Shown here one piece after another: positions 38,301 to 50,228 of a DNA stretch of 64,000 nt; positions within the stretch are counted from its first letter, which is position 1, and each line of letters starts with the position of its first letter. This DNA is from Combretum micranthum. Lineage: Eukaryota; Streptophyta; Magnoliopsida; Myrtales; Combretaceae. The position numbers and the translations under genes were made by a program. The notes beneath the pieces are model-generated. The model did no database searches. It had not been told where the DNA came from and worked only from the letters and a program-made list of their open reading frames with translations. The stretch spans positions 186,001-250,000 of the forward strand of contig JAMXBD010000974.1 in the NCBI GenBank assembly GCA_024138025.1, read 5' to 3'.

Positions 38301-41300
38301 GTGGTGAGCTTAATAACTAATTTTTTTTCCAGCCATTAGGTTCAATTAAATCACACTTTACTCTATTATATTTCTAACACAATATAATTATTAATCATTC
38401 AATTTCAAGATAAAGTTTAGTAACAATTTAGTTTCTAAAACCTATTTAATTAAATTATTTCTTATAAGAATTTATATTAATACTTTTAATAAATTAGAAG
38501 TCTAGTTTATAAAATTCAATTTCCTAAAAGAGTAGAAAGAATACTTTAAATTGACAATTTCATTAAAATAATTCAATTGAAGGTTTTGTTTTATTTCTAC
38601 TAATTTGGTTTTATAAAAATTATCATACTTAATTTTACTCAACTTTCATACACTACAACATATACAATCAAAACACATTAAATCTTTACTTTCTAATTAT
38701 ATTTATGAAAAACCTGGGGATTACAATATCTCTATAATACTTTATTGATATAGCTTTTTGAAACAATCCTAATAGTCCTTGTGATTTATTGTGAAACATC
38801 TCTAGTCCTATCACATAGATATCTTACCTATATCATTCATTTCAAAAGTTTTAGAGAGAATTTTCTCAACATCATGTAACAATTCTATATCATTACCAGC
38901 TAGAAAGATATCGTCAATATATAGGAATAATCTAATAAACCTGCTTCCATTGACCTTTACATAAACACATTGATCAACAGTGTTCTCTACAAAACCATAT
39001 GATGTAATGGTATTATTGAACTTACTATACCATTGTTGGAAGCTTGTTTTAATCCGTAGATCGACTTCTTAAATTACACATCAAGATTTCGTGTCTCGTG
39101 GTTATGAAACCTTCATATTGGTCCATATAAACTTCCTCTTCCAAGTCACCATTCAAAAACAATCTTTACATTCATTTGGTGAAGTTCTAGATCATAATGA
39201 GCCACCAAAGCCATAACAATTCTTAAGGAGTCCTTCTTAGAAACTGGAGAGAAGGTCGTTTTATAGTCAATGCCATCCTTTTGAGTTTAGCATTTGGCGA
39301 TAAGTTTGGCCTTGTATCTTTCATTGTTGCCTCTTGAGTCTTGCTTGATCTTAAAGACCCTTTTACAGTTAACTCGCTTTGATCCTTTGGGTAACTCAAC
39401 TAGCTCCTAGACTCTATTAATGTCTATTGATTTCATATCTTCTTTCATAGCATTAAACCACTTTTCTGAATCACTACATCTAATGGCTTGCTTAAATGAG
39501 ACTGGATCTATATCAATGCTTAAGTCAAATTCATGTTCAAGTGAGTAAACCACATAGTCATTCAATATAGTTGGTCTTTTTTGCTTTGTAGACCTTCACA
39601 ATGCTATTTCTTGTGGGACCACTTGCTCATTTGTGACTTGCACATCGTTAGTTGGCTCATCATCAATGTGTTCAATTTATGTATTTGGAGTATTAACTTA
39701 TGCTTTTAGCATGTTGTGCAACCATGATACAACAAGAGGAATGACAACATGAGTAGAAACACTAGGTGTAACTTGTAAGGGTTTCCTCTTGAAATTCTTG
39801 ATTATCCACCATTTGTAATTCCTTTTTCCACTAAAATTAACCATTCTTAATGAACTGAGCATTCCTAAACTTGATTATTCTTCTGCTGTGATTACAACAA
39901 TAAAATTTGTTCCCTTTTGACTTCTCAAGATAGTTGATGAAGCAACCACTAATGGTCCTTGCATCAAGCTTCTATTCATGTGGATCATATATCCTTACTT
40001 ATGTTAGGCAACCCCAAACATGGACGTGCCTTAAACTGGATAAAGAGTCTTGGGAAATGCCTTATTGGGAACCATGTTTAGCAAATATGTAACAGCTTTT
40101 AATGCATGCATCCATAAGGATAAAGGTACGGTGCTGTAACTTAACATACTCTTAACCATGTCCATAAGTGTTTGATTTCACTTTTCAACCACACCATTTT
40201 GTTGTGGTATACGAAGGATTGCATACCATGCATATATGCCTTACTTTCAAGGAATTTTGCAAATGAACTAGGGCATTGTCCACTTTCAATAAATTTTACC
40301 ATAATATTCACCACTCCTATCTGACCTCACCACTTTCACTTTTCTATCTAATTGCCTTTCTACTTCATTAACAAACACCTCTAGGATGTCTATCGACTAA
40401 GACTTTTCATGTAGTAGATATAAATAACAATATCATAAGTAGTTATCAATAAATATGATGAAATATTTTTCATTACCCCATATAGGAACGTGAAAAGGAC
40501 CATAGATGTTAGTGTTTATCAATTCCAGAAGTTCCTTTTATCTTGTGGTTGGATTTCTTGATATGTGTCTGGTTTGCTTACTTTTGTGCAATTAACACTT
40601 ATATCCTAGTCAGTAAAATTTAATTGAGGTAAGATTTCACCTTTCACTAACCTTAACACCCTTTTTTTCGATATATCACCTAAAATTCAATGCTATAAGA
40701 AAGCAGAACACTTATCATGTGCATTATGCCTATGTTCAACATGAAATGAAGATTCAACATACATAACATCAATATTAAAACAATGTAAATAATAAAATAA
40801 AGTATCAAATCCATAATAGTACATAAGTTTATAGAATGAAAATACACCATTTCTAATCTTAAAGTTAAATCCTACATCATCTAACTCTGCAATAGCAACT
40901 AACATTCATGAATATAGAGACACTTTTCTATATCTAGTTGACATCTGATATCTAAGATTAATTTATACGTCCTTGATTCCTTCTATTCGTGCCTTCATTA
41001 TGTTCCCCATATAAAGGAACTTTTCAATTCCTTCTATGGGCTTGATTGAAAGGAATCTCAGTATAACATATGACATGTAAATAGTAGCACGGGAGTTTAA
41101 CCACTTGGTATTATTAGACACTTCAATAATATTTAACTCAAAACATACTAAAACAGAATACATAACTTTCTTTTTGAGCCAAGCCTTTCTTTTTGGATAG
41201 TCTTTCTTGAAGTGGCCACTCTTCGGTAGAAATAGAACCTTTGCTCCTTTTGGATTTAACAATCACTAACCTTCGTTGAGGCTTTATACTTGACTTGCTA

Positions 41301-42020
41301 CTATTAGCTCCATTATGAACAATGAGATGAACAGGGGGTTCTTTCATTTTCTTTAACCTCCCTTCCTCTTGAGCCAACATTTCCTTAACTTTTTGAAGGT
41401 TTCATTTTGATTTTAAGGTGTTGTAATTCACCCGAAACTGACCAAACTCAACAGGAAGTAAGTTGATGATGAACTGAACTAAGAAGGATTCACTCTCATC
41501 CATGCCCATTTATTTCATTTTTGCTGCTAGACTAGCCATGCTTATCACATGATCATGAATAGGTTGAGACTAGTCAAACTTCTTGGTCGTCAGCTCACTC
41601 ATTAGGCTCTCTACAATGGATTTGTCAGCTATATTTGATTGGGAGTACTTCATAATTTTCATCATAAACTCCTTTACATTGTCTGTTTTAGGCATTGATG
41701 GCTTGACATTTTCAGCATCATTATTTGCATCAAGTTCAAATCTAGCTTGTTAAATTGCTCTTAAGTCTCATAAAAAGACTTGTTAGATTTTGTATTAGTC
41801 TCAATAATGGCTGCAAGCTTTTCATCTGAAATGATTGCTAGGTCCAAAGCCATAACACCTAGTTGAAACTGAATTTGCTTAGACCAATTTGCATAGTTTA
41901 GCCCATTGAACTTGATCATCTCACTGCCCAAAGCAAATAAATTGCTAGATACTACAAATATTATCCAAGTATACATATTAACGCTTCGAGTAAACTTAAA
42001 TCGATTCAAACAAATAATAA
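35330..42020 (-). pseudogene. gag-pol remnant of Copia element 2
   Basis: Minus strand, from high to low coordinates: gag begins at about 41930 (KFNGLNYANWSKQIQFQLGV), runs past a zinc-knuckle relic SGHFKKDYPKRK (about 41215), then protease and integrase remnants (about 41100-39700, NKMVW near 40190). Then reverse transcriptase (about 39420-38730), with GIDYKTTFSPVSKK and a YIDDIFLAG-like catalytic region near 38900-38920. The solo LTR at 36088-38725 interrupts it, and it resumes at about 36087. The RNase H neighbourhood (35869-35640) shows VLRYFQGTKDYML, VGYLDSDYA and SRKSTCSYMF. Stops and shifts occur throughout. It is distinct from element 1 in sequence style. Confidence 0.88.
36088..38725 (-). 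mobile_element. Solo LTR E (2.6 kb), nested in Copia element 2
   Basis: On the + strand it runs from TGTCACACCCTACAGG to CTGGGGATTACA and is flanked by a perfect duplication ATATC (36083-36087, 38726-38730). A TATA-like site on the minus strand at about 38229-38236 suggests minus orientation. It has no coding domains and no internal LTR pair. It contains a GC-rich block (37415-37700) with a partial tandem repeat of about 53 bases (CATATGGAGGATCACTTGAT at 37493 and 37546). It is a distant relative of the A-D family: its terminus is alike, and a TTTACGCCCTCC landmark occurs at 36650. Confidence 0.82.
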
Positions 42021-42835
42021 ATCTTAATTATGTATTTAAGTTTACCTTTGGGTGATACTTGAATGCATAACTTTAACCAATAATTATGTTAACTTAAACA
42101 TACTTGGATAGATTAATCAATCATACTCAAGTCAATATGTATGTTATTTTTTGATATACAATCATATTCACCCAATATATCAATAAATCTCTTTAACGTC
42201 ATCAATTATAAGCAATGATTTATCTTTGGATATCCTCTTAATATTATAACTAATGATCCCAATTATTTAGATCAATCTCTTATGTCATTTAATGGCACCA
42301 TATAAACATCAACAATTGAAAATACATAACTAAATGTTTAAATATTCTTAAGCTATGACAATTTAATTGAACAAACTTTTCTTTTCTTTATTCACCAAAC
42401 AATGCAAAATTGAACCAATCTCAATTTGTTCTAATAAAACTATACTAAACTTTCATCAATGCCGAGGTCATGACAGGAGAAAATATATGTACCTTCCGGG
42501 GCTGAAATCTTTCTCGCCGCGTACTCATTTTGATCTCAAATGAGAATTGTGCGATTCCAGAGTTGTTCATGAGATACTCAAAATAAAGTATAAATAATGA
42601 TAGTTGATTCCGGCATCAGGATATATACTCTTCTCCAAACACAAACAGTAAAGATCCAAAGCAATTAAACAAATGTTATTAGACTTAAATTTTTGGCAAT
42701 TGACATTTTAAACATTTCCTTATAATCGTAAAAAAGAAATATACATATATATCATGACGAAATTCAACGCAGCGAGCATCCGCAACTAATAATACTGTTC
42801 CTTTCTTACCAAAAAAAAAAAAAAAAATCTTGATT

Positions 42836-43065
42836 TATTTATGGGTTTGTTTGGTTAGCTTTTTCTAGCAGATACAGACACTTTTTCAAATTTTTTAATA
42901 AATTATTTATTAAATCATATATAGAGATAAAAAAAAGTTGACGGTTCTCATGAAAAGATCAAATAAATCAAATATAGATAAAATATAAATATAAATAAGA
43001 TATATTTACACATATCATTTCGATACAGATACATATAAAAAAAGACCATCCAAACAGACAAGTAA
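42836..43065. mobile_element. MITE with GTTTGG...CCAAAC ends, copy 1
   Basis: The ends GGGTTTGTTTGGTTAGC and ACCATCCAAACAGAC are inverted to each other. The interior (CAAATTTTTTAATAAATTAT ... TTCTCATGAAAAGATCAAAT) matches the copy at 47763-47985. Confidence 0.6.
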
Positions 43066-43185
43066 CTCCAGATAGTTACATATGGCAGGATTCACGTATT
43101 ATTAATTAACTTTAATCAATTAATTAAATTGACCTCACATACCATAAGTAGTTCAGGGATAAGCTATATCCTGTAGAGTACGAAT

Positions 43186-45425
43186 TGCTAGGAATTTTCC
43201 ATAATCCCACTAGATTAATTATAAGTAACTTATACACCTCTTACATCAACTTTGAAAGAAAAATAATTAAATAGCAGTAGAGAAATCAATGAATCAAGAA
43301 TTTATGTGAAGAACTCCAAAAATGGATAAAAACCGTGAGTGTTGTTAAGAGAAAATCAAAAAAATTTATTTACTATGTCGAAAATTGTTATAACCACATA
43401 ATACAAATATAATATTTTTCTCACATCTAGAACCAAAAGGAACATCAAAGAATAACTTAGAGAATTTTTCTTTGATTTCCTCAAACTCTCAATCTTTTCT
43501 TTTTGAGTTTTAGACCTCCCACATCCACACACACATTTTGTGCCAATGCCTATTTATAGGAAAATAATTTCCTTGCCCAAAAAGAAAATTGAATTTCGAA
43601 ACCAACTTTTAGATGACCATAAAAGAAGAAAAGTTTGATTTGGAAACAAACACATTTATGGCCATTAAAACGTTACTTAGCCAACTTGACTTCTTCGTAA
43701 TTGCCTTCTTTTTTTTAATCACATTAACAATGACCACCATGATTAAAAAAAAAAAAAAATTGCTACAATGAAATTGTCTATTACAAACAACCATAACTCT
43801 AGGATATAAGAGTTATTATACTCCACCTTGAAAGGGAGTTACTAAATCCAAGAATTTTTTCTTGACTCATGTTTGAGAAATTGCTAATAGATTATGGTGC
43901 AACTTCTATGTTGATTTTTCCTTAAAGTTCATTAGCTATCAACATCCATTCATTCCACTGCACACCTTGCATAATCACCAGCCAATGTCCGTGTGCAGAT
44001 CTGTGGATATGCTACCAATCATACATCAATTTACGTGGCATCTCATTTGGTAGCTATCATGCATTAGGATACATATTCTTTAATTAAATTTATCATCTCC
44101 CTCTTCTAGGGAGACAACATTAGTATAATAATTTTTTCCTTTTGAGTTATTAGCCAAGCCAACTTGGCTCCAACATTTCTGTATTTTTTCTTTACATGCC
44201 TAGTTTATCCACATCCTTAGTATACAATTTTCTTCTTCATGGAGTTTTCTTCTTCCCATGTCCACTAATAGCTAATACTGAATTTTTAACAGTAGATATG
44301 TTATCTCCATCTTTTAGTCTTATTTCCTCATAAATTAGTTTGCTTACTATCTTTGAGAAAACTGCAGTTTCCTTTCCATATAGTTTCCTCATAAATGAGT
44401 CGCAAGGCTTTATCTTCCTCATCTATTTTAACTCTAACGGTTACTAATTCAGACATAGTCCCGTTAAAGACACTTAGATGATATAAAATTTTTGCACCTT
44501 CTTCCATTTGCAATTTATCAAATTGCTCCTTCAAATATAACCTATTTGAAACGCTTTTTGTCTAGTATTGTCCTTTAAACTTATCCCAAAGCTCCCTTCT
44601 TGTAGACAGTCTAACCACATTAGCAAGAACATTTTTTTGCTAAACATAGATAGATTAGACTGGCTGCTTTCATGTCTAACTCTTTCCAGTTTTCATTACT
44701 CATTTTGGACTTCCCTGAACTTCCACTATCACCACCATCTACATCTGAATCCTTCTTGTTGGTTAAAGAGATTGGTCTCCCTTTTAAAGCTTTATACAAT
44801 CAAAATTAAATCAATACATCTTTGACCTGATTGCCATAAACAAAAATTAATCCATCCATCAAACTTCTCAATATCAAACATGGTTGTTGACATTTTTCTT
44901 TGTGCTTATTGTTTAGCTCACAACACCTAATAAACTTCATTGCACCAAAGTAACTTATAGGCTTTGATGTCGGTTTTGGGAATTTTTGACAATTCCATTT
45001 GATTAATTATAAGTAATCTATACGCCTCTCAAATCAACTTTTGAAAGAAAAATAATTAAACAATAGCACATAAATCAATAGGATAATAGTCTATGTGGAA
45101 AACTCTAAAAGTGAAGAAAAATCATAGATGTTGTCAAGAGACAATCAAGATAAATATTTTTCTCACACCCAAAATCCAAAAGAACACCAAAGAATAACCT
45201 AGAGAATTTTTCTTTGATTTTTCAAATTCTCAAACTCTCAATCTTTTCTTTTTTAGTTGTATACCTCCTATACCCACACATACATTTTGTGCCAATATCT
45301 TTATAGGAAAATAATTTCCTTACCCAAAAAGAAGTAAAATTACACATTTATGGCCATTAAAAAGTTCCGTTGCCAACTTGACTTCTTCTTCATTTTCCTT
45401 CTTTTTTTTTCAATCACACATTAAG
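43186..45425 (-). mobile_element. Copia-type fragment 3 (gag only) nested in the leader of Copia element 2
   Basis: LTR-like direct copies lie at 43186-43820 and 44977-45425, sharing for example TAATTATAAGTAACTTATAC and CTCAAATCAACTTTTGAAAG variants. The second is truncated at its far side. Between them is a minus-strand gag remnant starting at about 44892 (MFDIEKFDG), with a gag core near 44534-44330 (LKEQFDKLQMEEG-like, VRVKIDEEDKAL). There is no pol. The polypurine tract CCCTTTCAAGGTGGAG abuts 43820. It is a short, non-autonomous or internally deleted element. Confidence 0.7.
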
Positions 45426-45570
45426 ATGAATAAAATTTCATGAAATATGATACCCAATGCTTTATCGATGAAGTTCTCATCACAACATGATCAATGAATT
45501 ACAATACATATTTATATATGTATATATCTACAACCAGAACAAGTCAAAATTTAACTTCAATAGCGAAACC

Positions 45571-45583
45571 TGCTCTGATACAA
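45571..45583 (-). other. Primer-binding site of Copia element 2 (initiator Met-tRNA type)
   Basis: The minus strand reads TTGTATCAGAGCA, one mismatch from the consensus TGGTATCAGAGCA, and lies two bases from the 5' LTR. Confidence 0.88.
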
Positions 45584-45585
45584 AT

Positions 45586-45998
45586 TGTTAACTAATTTAA
45601 TTTTCCATGATAGGATATTTAGTCATCATAGAAACACCTAATTCACGTTTCATACAAATAAGATGGTTTTGGAGCATCTCGTTATCCATGACACTTAATT
45701 TATCCATGTGGAAAAAGAAAATCTAAATTGATTCCTTTTGATGATTTACTCCCTATTCTATCATCTTTCTATTATGTTTCTTTGATGGTAAAGAAAAATA
45801 AGAAAGTTAGAATGGTACATTATGCTACTCTTTGTTATTATAATTGCCTTTTTTTTTTTTTTAAATAGGGAGAGGGGAGCAATTTTAAACCCCTTGCCAT
45901 TAATTATTATTATGCCCAATGACCATAACATTAGGCCAATCTATATTAGAATCATATAATAAGTTACACGTACCACTATAAGTTAAAATAATTTAATA
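45586..45998 (-). repeat. 5' LTR of Copia element 2
   Basis: 413 bases. It starts TGTTAACTAATTTAA on the + strand and is followed by the GCTCC duplication. Confidence 0.85.
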
Positions 45999-46474
45999 GC
46001 TCCTTCCCATTGAAGACAATTAAAAAATTTGGAGAAATAATGTTGTGCTATAAGGTTGTGTTCAGATAGATCAAACAAGACTCATATTGAACAACACTTC
46101 ATTTCTCTTGAAGACTAGTGGAATTAGTATTATATAACTCTTTCACCCATTATACACACATATAAACTTCTTTTACTTATTTTTGTCAATCATCTACTCA
46201 TGTCAATATTCATCATTACTCTGATATAATGTGAAGCACAAAATTCGCTTGGTATGCACATTATCTTTACATTCAAACCCCCTTACCTATACTTAAATTT
46301 CATATTCTCCCACTAGATTTGGTTATATGCGTCAAAATATTCTTTAAAATCTTCTCAAATGAGGCTTAACTTTAGGTTATTGACAAAAATTCATAAGCTT
46401 TTACCACCATCTCAATAATTTCACCTAAACAAAGTGTTCTAGTTTGTCCCTCTCTTGCTCAACTTTTTTTCCAT

Positions 46475-46705
46475 TTTTATCAAAGTAATTCATAGATTTG
46501 GCATCTAAACTTGTCAAGCTTTGTAATTAATAACTTGGTACTTGAATTTTTTTCCCTTTTTATAATTAATCACTTGAACGATGCTAATTTTTACACTGAA
46601 TTACCTAAATAATATTACTTTAGGTACTAAATTGATATTTTTAAATCTTAGATAATTTACTATAAATTGAGTTAAACTTTAGTATCAAATGTGACATTTA
46701 CCCTT
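46475..46705. mobile_element. MITE-like foldback element
   Basis: The arms ATTTGGCATCTAAACTTGTC (about 46497) and, in reverse complement of 46670-46700, ATGTCACATTTGATACTAAA belong to the same family as 16148-16451. Non-coding. Confidence 0.5.
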
Positions 46706-47021
46706 TTCTTTTCTATTAGGGCATCACTTAAGAATTCTACAATCTTTACCAATACCGCTGAGCGATTCTGTGTAAGCAATACATATTGATCAACAATTTT
46801 ATGTAACCGCATGCATTTGCGTGTGGATTCTTCCTTCAAACATATCATAACAAACAAAATGTGAAATATAAATGAGGAACAACTCTTTGTTATGCTTCAC
46901 ATGAGAAAGTAGTTTTCCTTATAAATAAAGTTGATAATATAATTGTCTTGTGTGTCTTGAGTCCGATGTTTACTTCTTACAGAGTCCTAACTTTGTGAAA
47001 GACATTTACTTTTGTTACAAC

Positions 47022-47047
47022 AAAAAAAAAAAAAAAAAAAAAAAAAA
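47022..47047 (+). repeat. Poly-A tract
   Basis: Twenty-six A, lying 31 bases beyond the stop codon of the minus-strand gene next to it. On that gene's sense strand this is a T-run. Confidence 0.9.
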
Positions 47048-47078
47048 GAAAGAGAAATGTGCTTAAAGATGATAATAA

Positions 47079-48768
47079 TTATTTCTCATTTTCAGAAACT
47101 GATGATGATGATTGAGGAAGAAAACTCATCTCTTCTGAAGATTGAGAAGTTTCTGGGACAAACTCTGGTCCATCAATAGATGGTTTTATGACGCTATAGA
47201 AGAAAATGTTGTAAAATACAGTAAAGAGAACGAGACCAATAGATAGATTTGCTAAGAAGGAGCCCGACAGCTCTAGCTCTTGCTCTTCTACTTTAGCCCC
47301 TTTGTCTCGTGTCAACTTCACATCTGAAGCTGCATTACACAATATGTAATAAAAGATTATGTGTTGCTCATTCCTCGAAGATTTTGATCCATGATTTACT
47401 AAAGCAGAATATATGCTTCGTAAGGCATTGGGGATTAAGGATTTGGATCATCATGCAACTATGAATCACTTTCCAGTGGGACAATTATTAGAAAGTGACA
47501 AGCTAAGTGCTTATACTTTCAAGTTTTTGTAATTTAATATTTCACCTTTATATTTGATAAATTAGTGTTTGTACTTTTAAAGTATGCATGATTTAGTACT
47601 CTATTAAATAATATTTGATAGACATTTATTTTAATAAGAAGATAATAGCAGAACAACTATCTAGTCTTTTAATTTTTGGCAATTTTAACAGTTTAGTGCT
47701 GCATCTTTAGATTTTTACAGTTTTTGGTTATATGTTTGTCATTATCCTATCATTAAAATAAAAATAGACCGTTTGGCATTCAGCACATGGCAGATGATAA
47801 ACATTTTTTTCAAACTTTTTCTAACAAATTATCTATAAAAAATATATATAGATGAAAAACATACAGCAATTCTCATGAAAATATCAAATAGACCTAATAC
47901 AAATAAAATATAGTACATTCACATATAAAAGTTTAGATACAGATACAAATAAGAAATGGATAATCCAAATATACCCTAAAAATAGTTAAATATTTGAAGA
48001 TAAAATACTAGTGTCCTTATCCCCTTCATTATCTCTTTCACAATGGTCTACAATCTCACTCTAAACGGGTAATACCGGCCTGGGTTGAAGGGGGGAAAAA
48101 GGGAAATTGATCCTGGTACTTGATTAAATTTTGATACAGATAAAACTCCAAACATAAAGATCGTCCCTCACAAAATGTATAGATCCAGACGTCTAGAGTG
48201 AAGGTTTATTTTACGGACTTGGATTTTCCTAAAATGTTATTTCTCTTTGGAAATTCGTTTGAATTAGTATTGAACATGTCTACTGTCTTCCAATACCAAT
48301 CCTAGAGTAAGAGCCAGCTTCTCTGGATACAGGAACTGCCTATTATGGTGAATTGTTATGTAGCCCACAACCGCTATATACCAAACAATCCATATTTCCA
48401 CAATTTCACCTTTGTTGGATATACATGAAAAACTAGCAGTGAAAACATTCTTGAAAGCACAAAAACACATTTAGTTGTGTGGATAATAAGAATGAAACAC
48501 GGGATAGCGGCATACCCTTTACTTTAGGAGTTGGAACTTGTTTCTTGGAGAAAGATTCGAGCTGTTGGTCCAGTTTTTCAAGTGCCTGACGAGCCTTATC
48601 TTGGTCTATCTCAAACTTCTCCGACTCATTCTCCACTGCATGTAAAGTAAAAGAAGAATAACGTTGCTGTTGCTGTTGTGTTAGTCCAGGTTTGCTTCTG
48701 TTAATGCTGAGTATCCACGGAAAAGTACTTGGAAGCTGAGGCGATGATAAGGATTTCAGAGGAACCAT
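47079..48768 (-). CDS. Uncharacterised plastid-type single-span membrane protein (2 exons, 167 aa)
   Basis: Exon 1 is 48768-48516 and exon 2 is 47329-47079. The junction is AAGG|GTATGC...TGCAG|CTTCAG, phase 1, so Lys84 is followed by Ala85. The first about 44 residues are Ser/Pro/Arg-rich with a short Gln run (31-35), like a plastid transit peptide. Residues 50-80 are charged and probably helical (DQDKARQALEKLDQQLESF). A membrane span lies at about 108-131 (FLANLSIGLVLFTVFYNIFF), followed by VIKPSIDGPEFVPE and an acidic Ser-rich tail. The VIKPSIDGP block after the span looks like a conserved feature of a plant-only family, but I cannot assign a name or function. The intron (1186 bp) carries a MITE (47763-47985). 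No paralogue is seen in this window. Confidence 0.85.
47763..47985. mobile_element. MITE with GTTTGG...CCAAAT ends, copy 2, in the intron of the membrane-protein gene
   Basis: It is homologous to 42836-43065: CAAACTTTTTCTAACAAATT, then TTCTCATGAAAATATCAAAT, then AGATACAGATACAAATAAG. The inverted ends are ACCGTTTGGCATTC and GATAATCCAAATATACCC. Confidence 0.6.
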
Positions 48769-49189
48769 ATTTTCATCTCATCTCAAACCTCTTTTGCCAT
48801 GGGTTTCAGCTTTATTTAGGCACAAGAAAGGTTTGGTTATGGATATGGGAGTGGGAGTAATAGTGGATTGGATGTCTTATTGGGCCTTGGATAACTTCTT
48901 CCATTACGAATTTGTGATCATAATATGCCCATTTCAAGGATTTGGGCAGGCCATGATTCAATTGTCCGTAACCCACATATTATTATTTAAATTTTTGGGT
49001 GTGCCCCTTGCTCCCGATGATTTATGTTGTGCACAATAGTCAATATCTCTGTCCTTGTTATATCTCATCTGTGTTTTGCATTACTATACCATAAGGGACC
49101 CCGTTTTTTGTCCCAAACAATATTCTTATTTCCATCATCACATCTTGCTTTACTTAAAAAAATAATAATAATAAAAATAAAGAAAGTAT

Positions 49190-49238
<49 letters not shown>

Positions 49239-49440
49239 TATTTAAATACATACAAATAAGGTTATCCATATCTCACTTTCATCAATATATGATTAAAAAA
49301 GACAAAAAATTAATACAACTTAGTATACACTTATATAATGGTAGTTTGATTATTCAGAATTCTTACAACAAAAATTAATGCTCAAAATCTCATCAGCTTT
49401 TGGCATTTGTAGCAACATGGGTCATACACTTAGTGTTACA
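48769..49440. other. Upstream region of the membrane-protein gene
   Basis: It probably holds the 5' UTR and promoter of the minus-strand gene. It contains a (CT)n(CA)n microsatellite at 49190-49239. Open frames over the microsatellite (Ser-Leu, Thr-His repeats) are not genes. Confidence 0.5.
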
Positions 49441-49935
49441 AATCATTTGAGTTACCCACGAGTTATTCAAACTTGGATCATTTTAAGTTTGACTTAGCTC
49501 AAGTTTATTTAATAAATGAGGTGAGTTTGAACTCAAAATGAAATTTATTTAATTAAATGAGACAAGCTTAAGTTTTTCTTCAGGCTCAATAGCTAGTATG
49601 CAAACAACCTTATTAAGGCTCATGAGTCAATCTTACAAACAGGCTTGCTAAGAGCCTACAAATAAGCTTATAAAAATTTTTTTTATGATATTATTTTATT
49701 TTATATAATTATTTGTGTAAATATAATATTATACATATAATTATATATATAATTATTTATGTAAATAAGCGTGAACTTGAATTTAGGTTTGGGCCTATAC
49801 TTTTAAAACTTATTAAAAGTTTGACTCAGTTCGAGCTTATTAGTTTGTTAAACGTGATGAGCCTTTACAAGTCGGCTTAGCCTAACTTGTTTAGAAGCTT
49901 AATCATAAGTTAAAGGTCTATCACCAGTGAAGACT
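49440..49935. repeat. AT-rich dispersed repeat with GCTCAAGTT/GAGCTT ends (relative of 115-680)
   Basis: Inverted-type ends: TTTGACTTAGCTCAAGTTT near 49487, and GACTCAGTTCGAGCTTATT near 49824. They flank an AT core of ATATAATTATTTGTGTAA type, a second copy of which occurs at about 49740-49770. Confidence 0.4.
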
Positions 49936-50228
49936 TGAGAAGTAAGTCTGGTCAAATTTTCTACATTAAAATATAATAATTCCATGTTATTGATCTTTTA
50001 AGTATATGAATCGTTTCTGATTGCAGGTATTAATCTAGGGCTCTTAAAACCTCCCCCTTCCTTCCTTAGCTCCTTTCTTAGGTTGGAACATCACAACACC
50101 TACATAGTGATTCTCAGGGACTCAAGTGCATCAAATTGCATTGTCATAATCATGTCAACAATGACATTAGAATTTTGTGCCATCATATTGAATTAGAAGT
50201 GACATCTCATGATATTTAGATCCCTTAC

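Larger units (their letters stand above)
34218..45998 (-). mobile_element. Copia-type LTR retrotransposon 2, 11.8 kb with several nested insertions
   Basis: A minus-strand element flanked by a perfect 5-base duplication GCTCC (34213-34217 and 45999-46003). It has a 3' LTR (34218-34957), a polypurine tract, pol and gag remnants (35330-42020), a long leader, a primer-binding site and a 5' LTR (45586-45998). The terminal TG...CA has decayed to TA at some ends. Nested in it are the solo LTR at 36088-38725, a foldback element in the 3' LTR (34360-34695), a MITE (about 42836-43065) and a gag-bearing Copia fragment (43186-45425). Confidence 0.88.
33955..46290. repeat. Second copy of the direct repeat, split by Copia element 2
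   Basis: The parts are 33955-34217 and 46004-46290. The Copia insertion with its GCTCC duplication explains the split. Only about 235 bases separate this copy from the first one. Confidence 0.5.

Noticed and set aside
47022..47047. Poly-A tract as evidence that the 47-48.8 kb gene is a retrocopy
   Set aside because: The gene has a proper intron, and the tract is T, not A, on its sense strand.
49024..49245. Open frame ending in Ser-Leu and Thr-His repeats
   Set aside because: It is a translation of the (CT)n(CA)n microsatellite.
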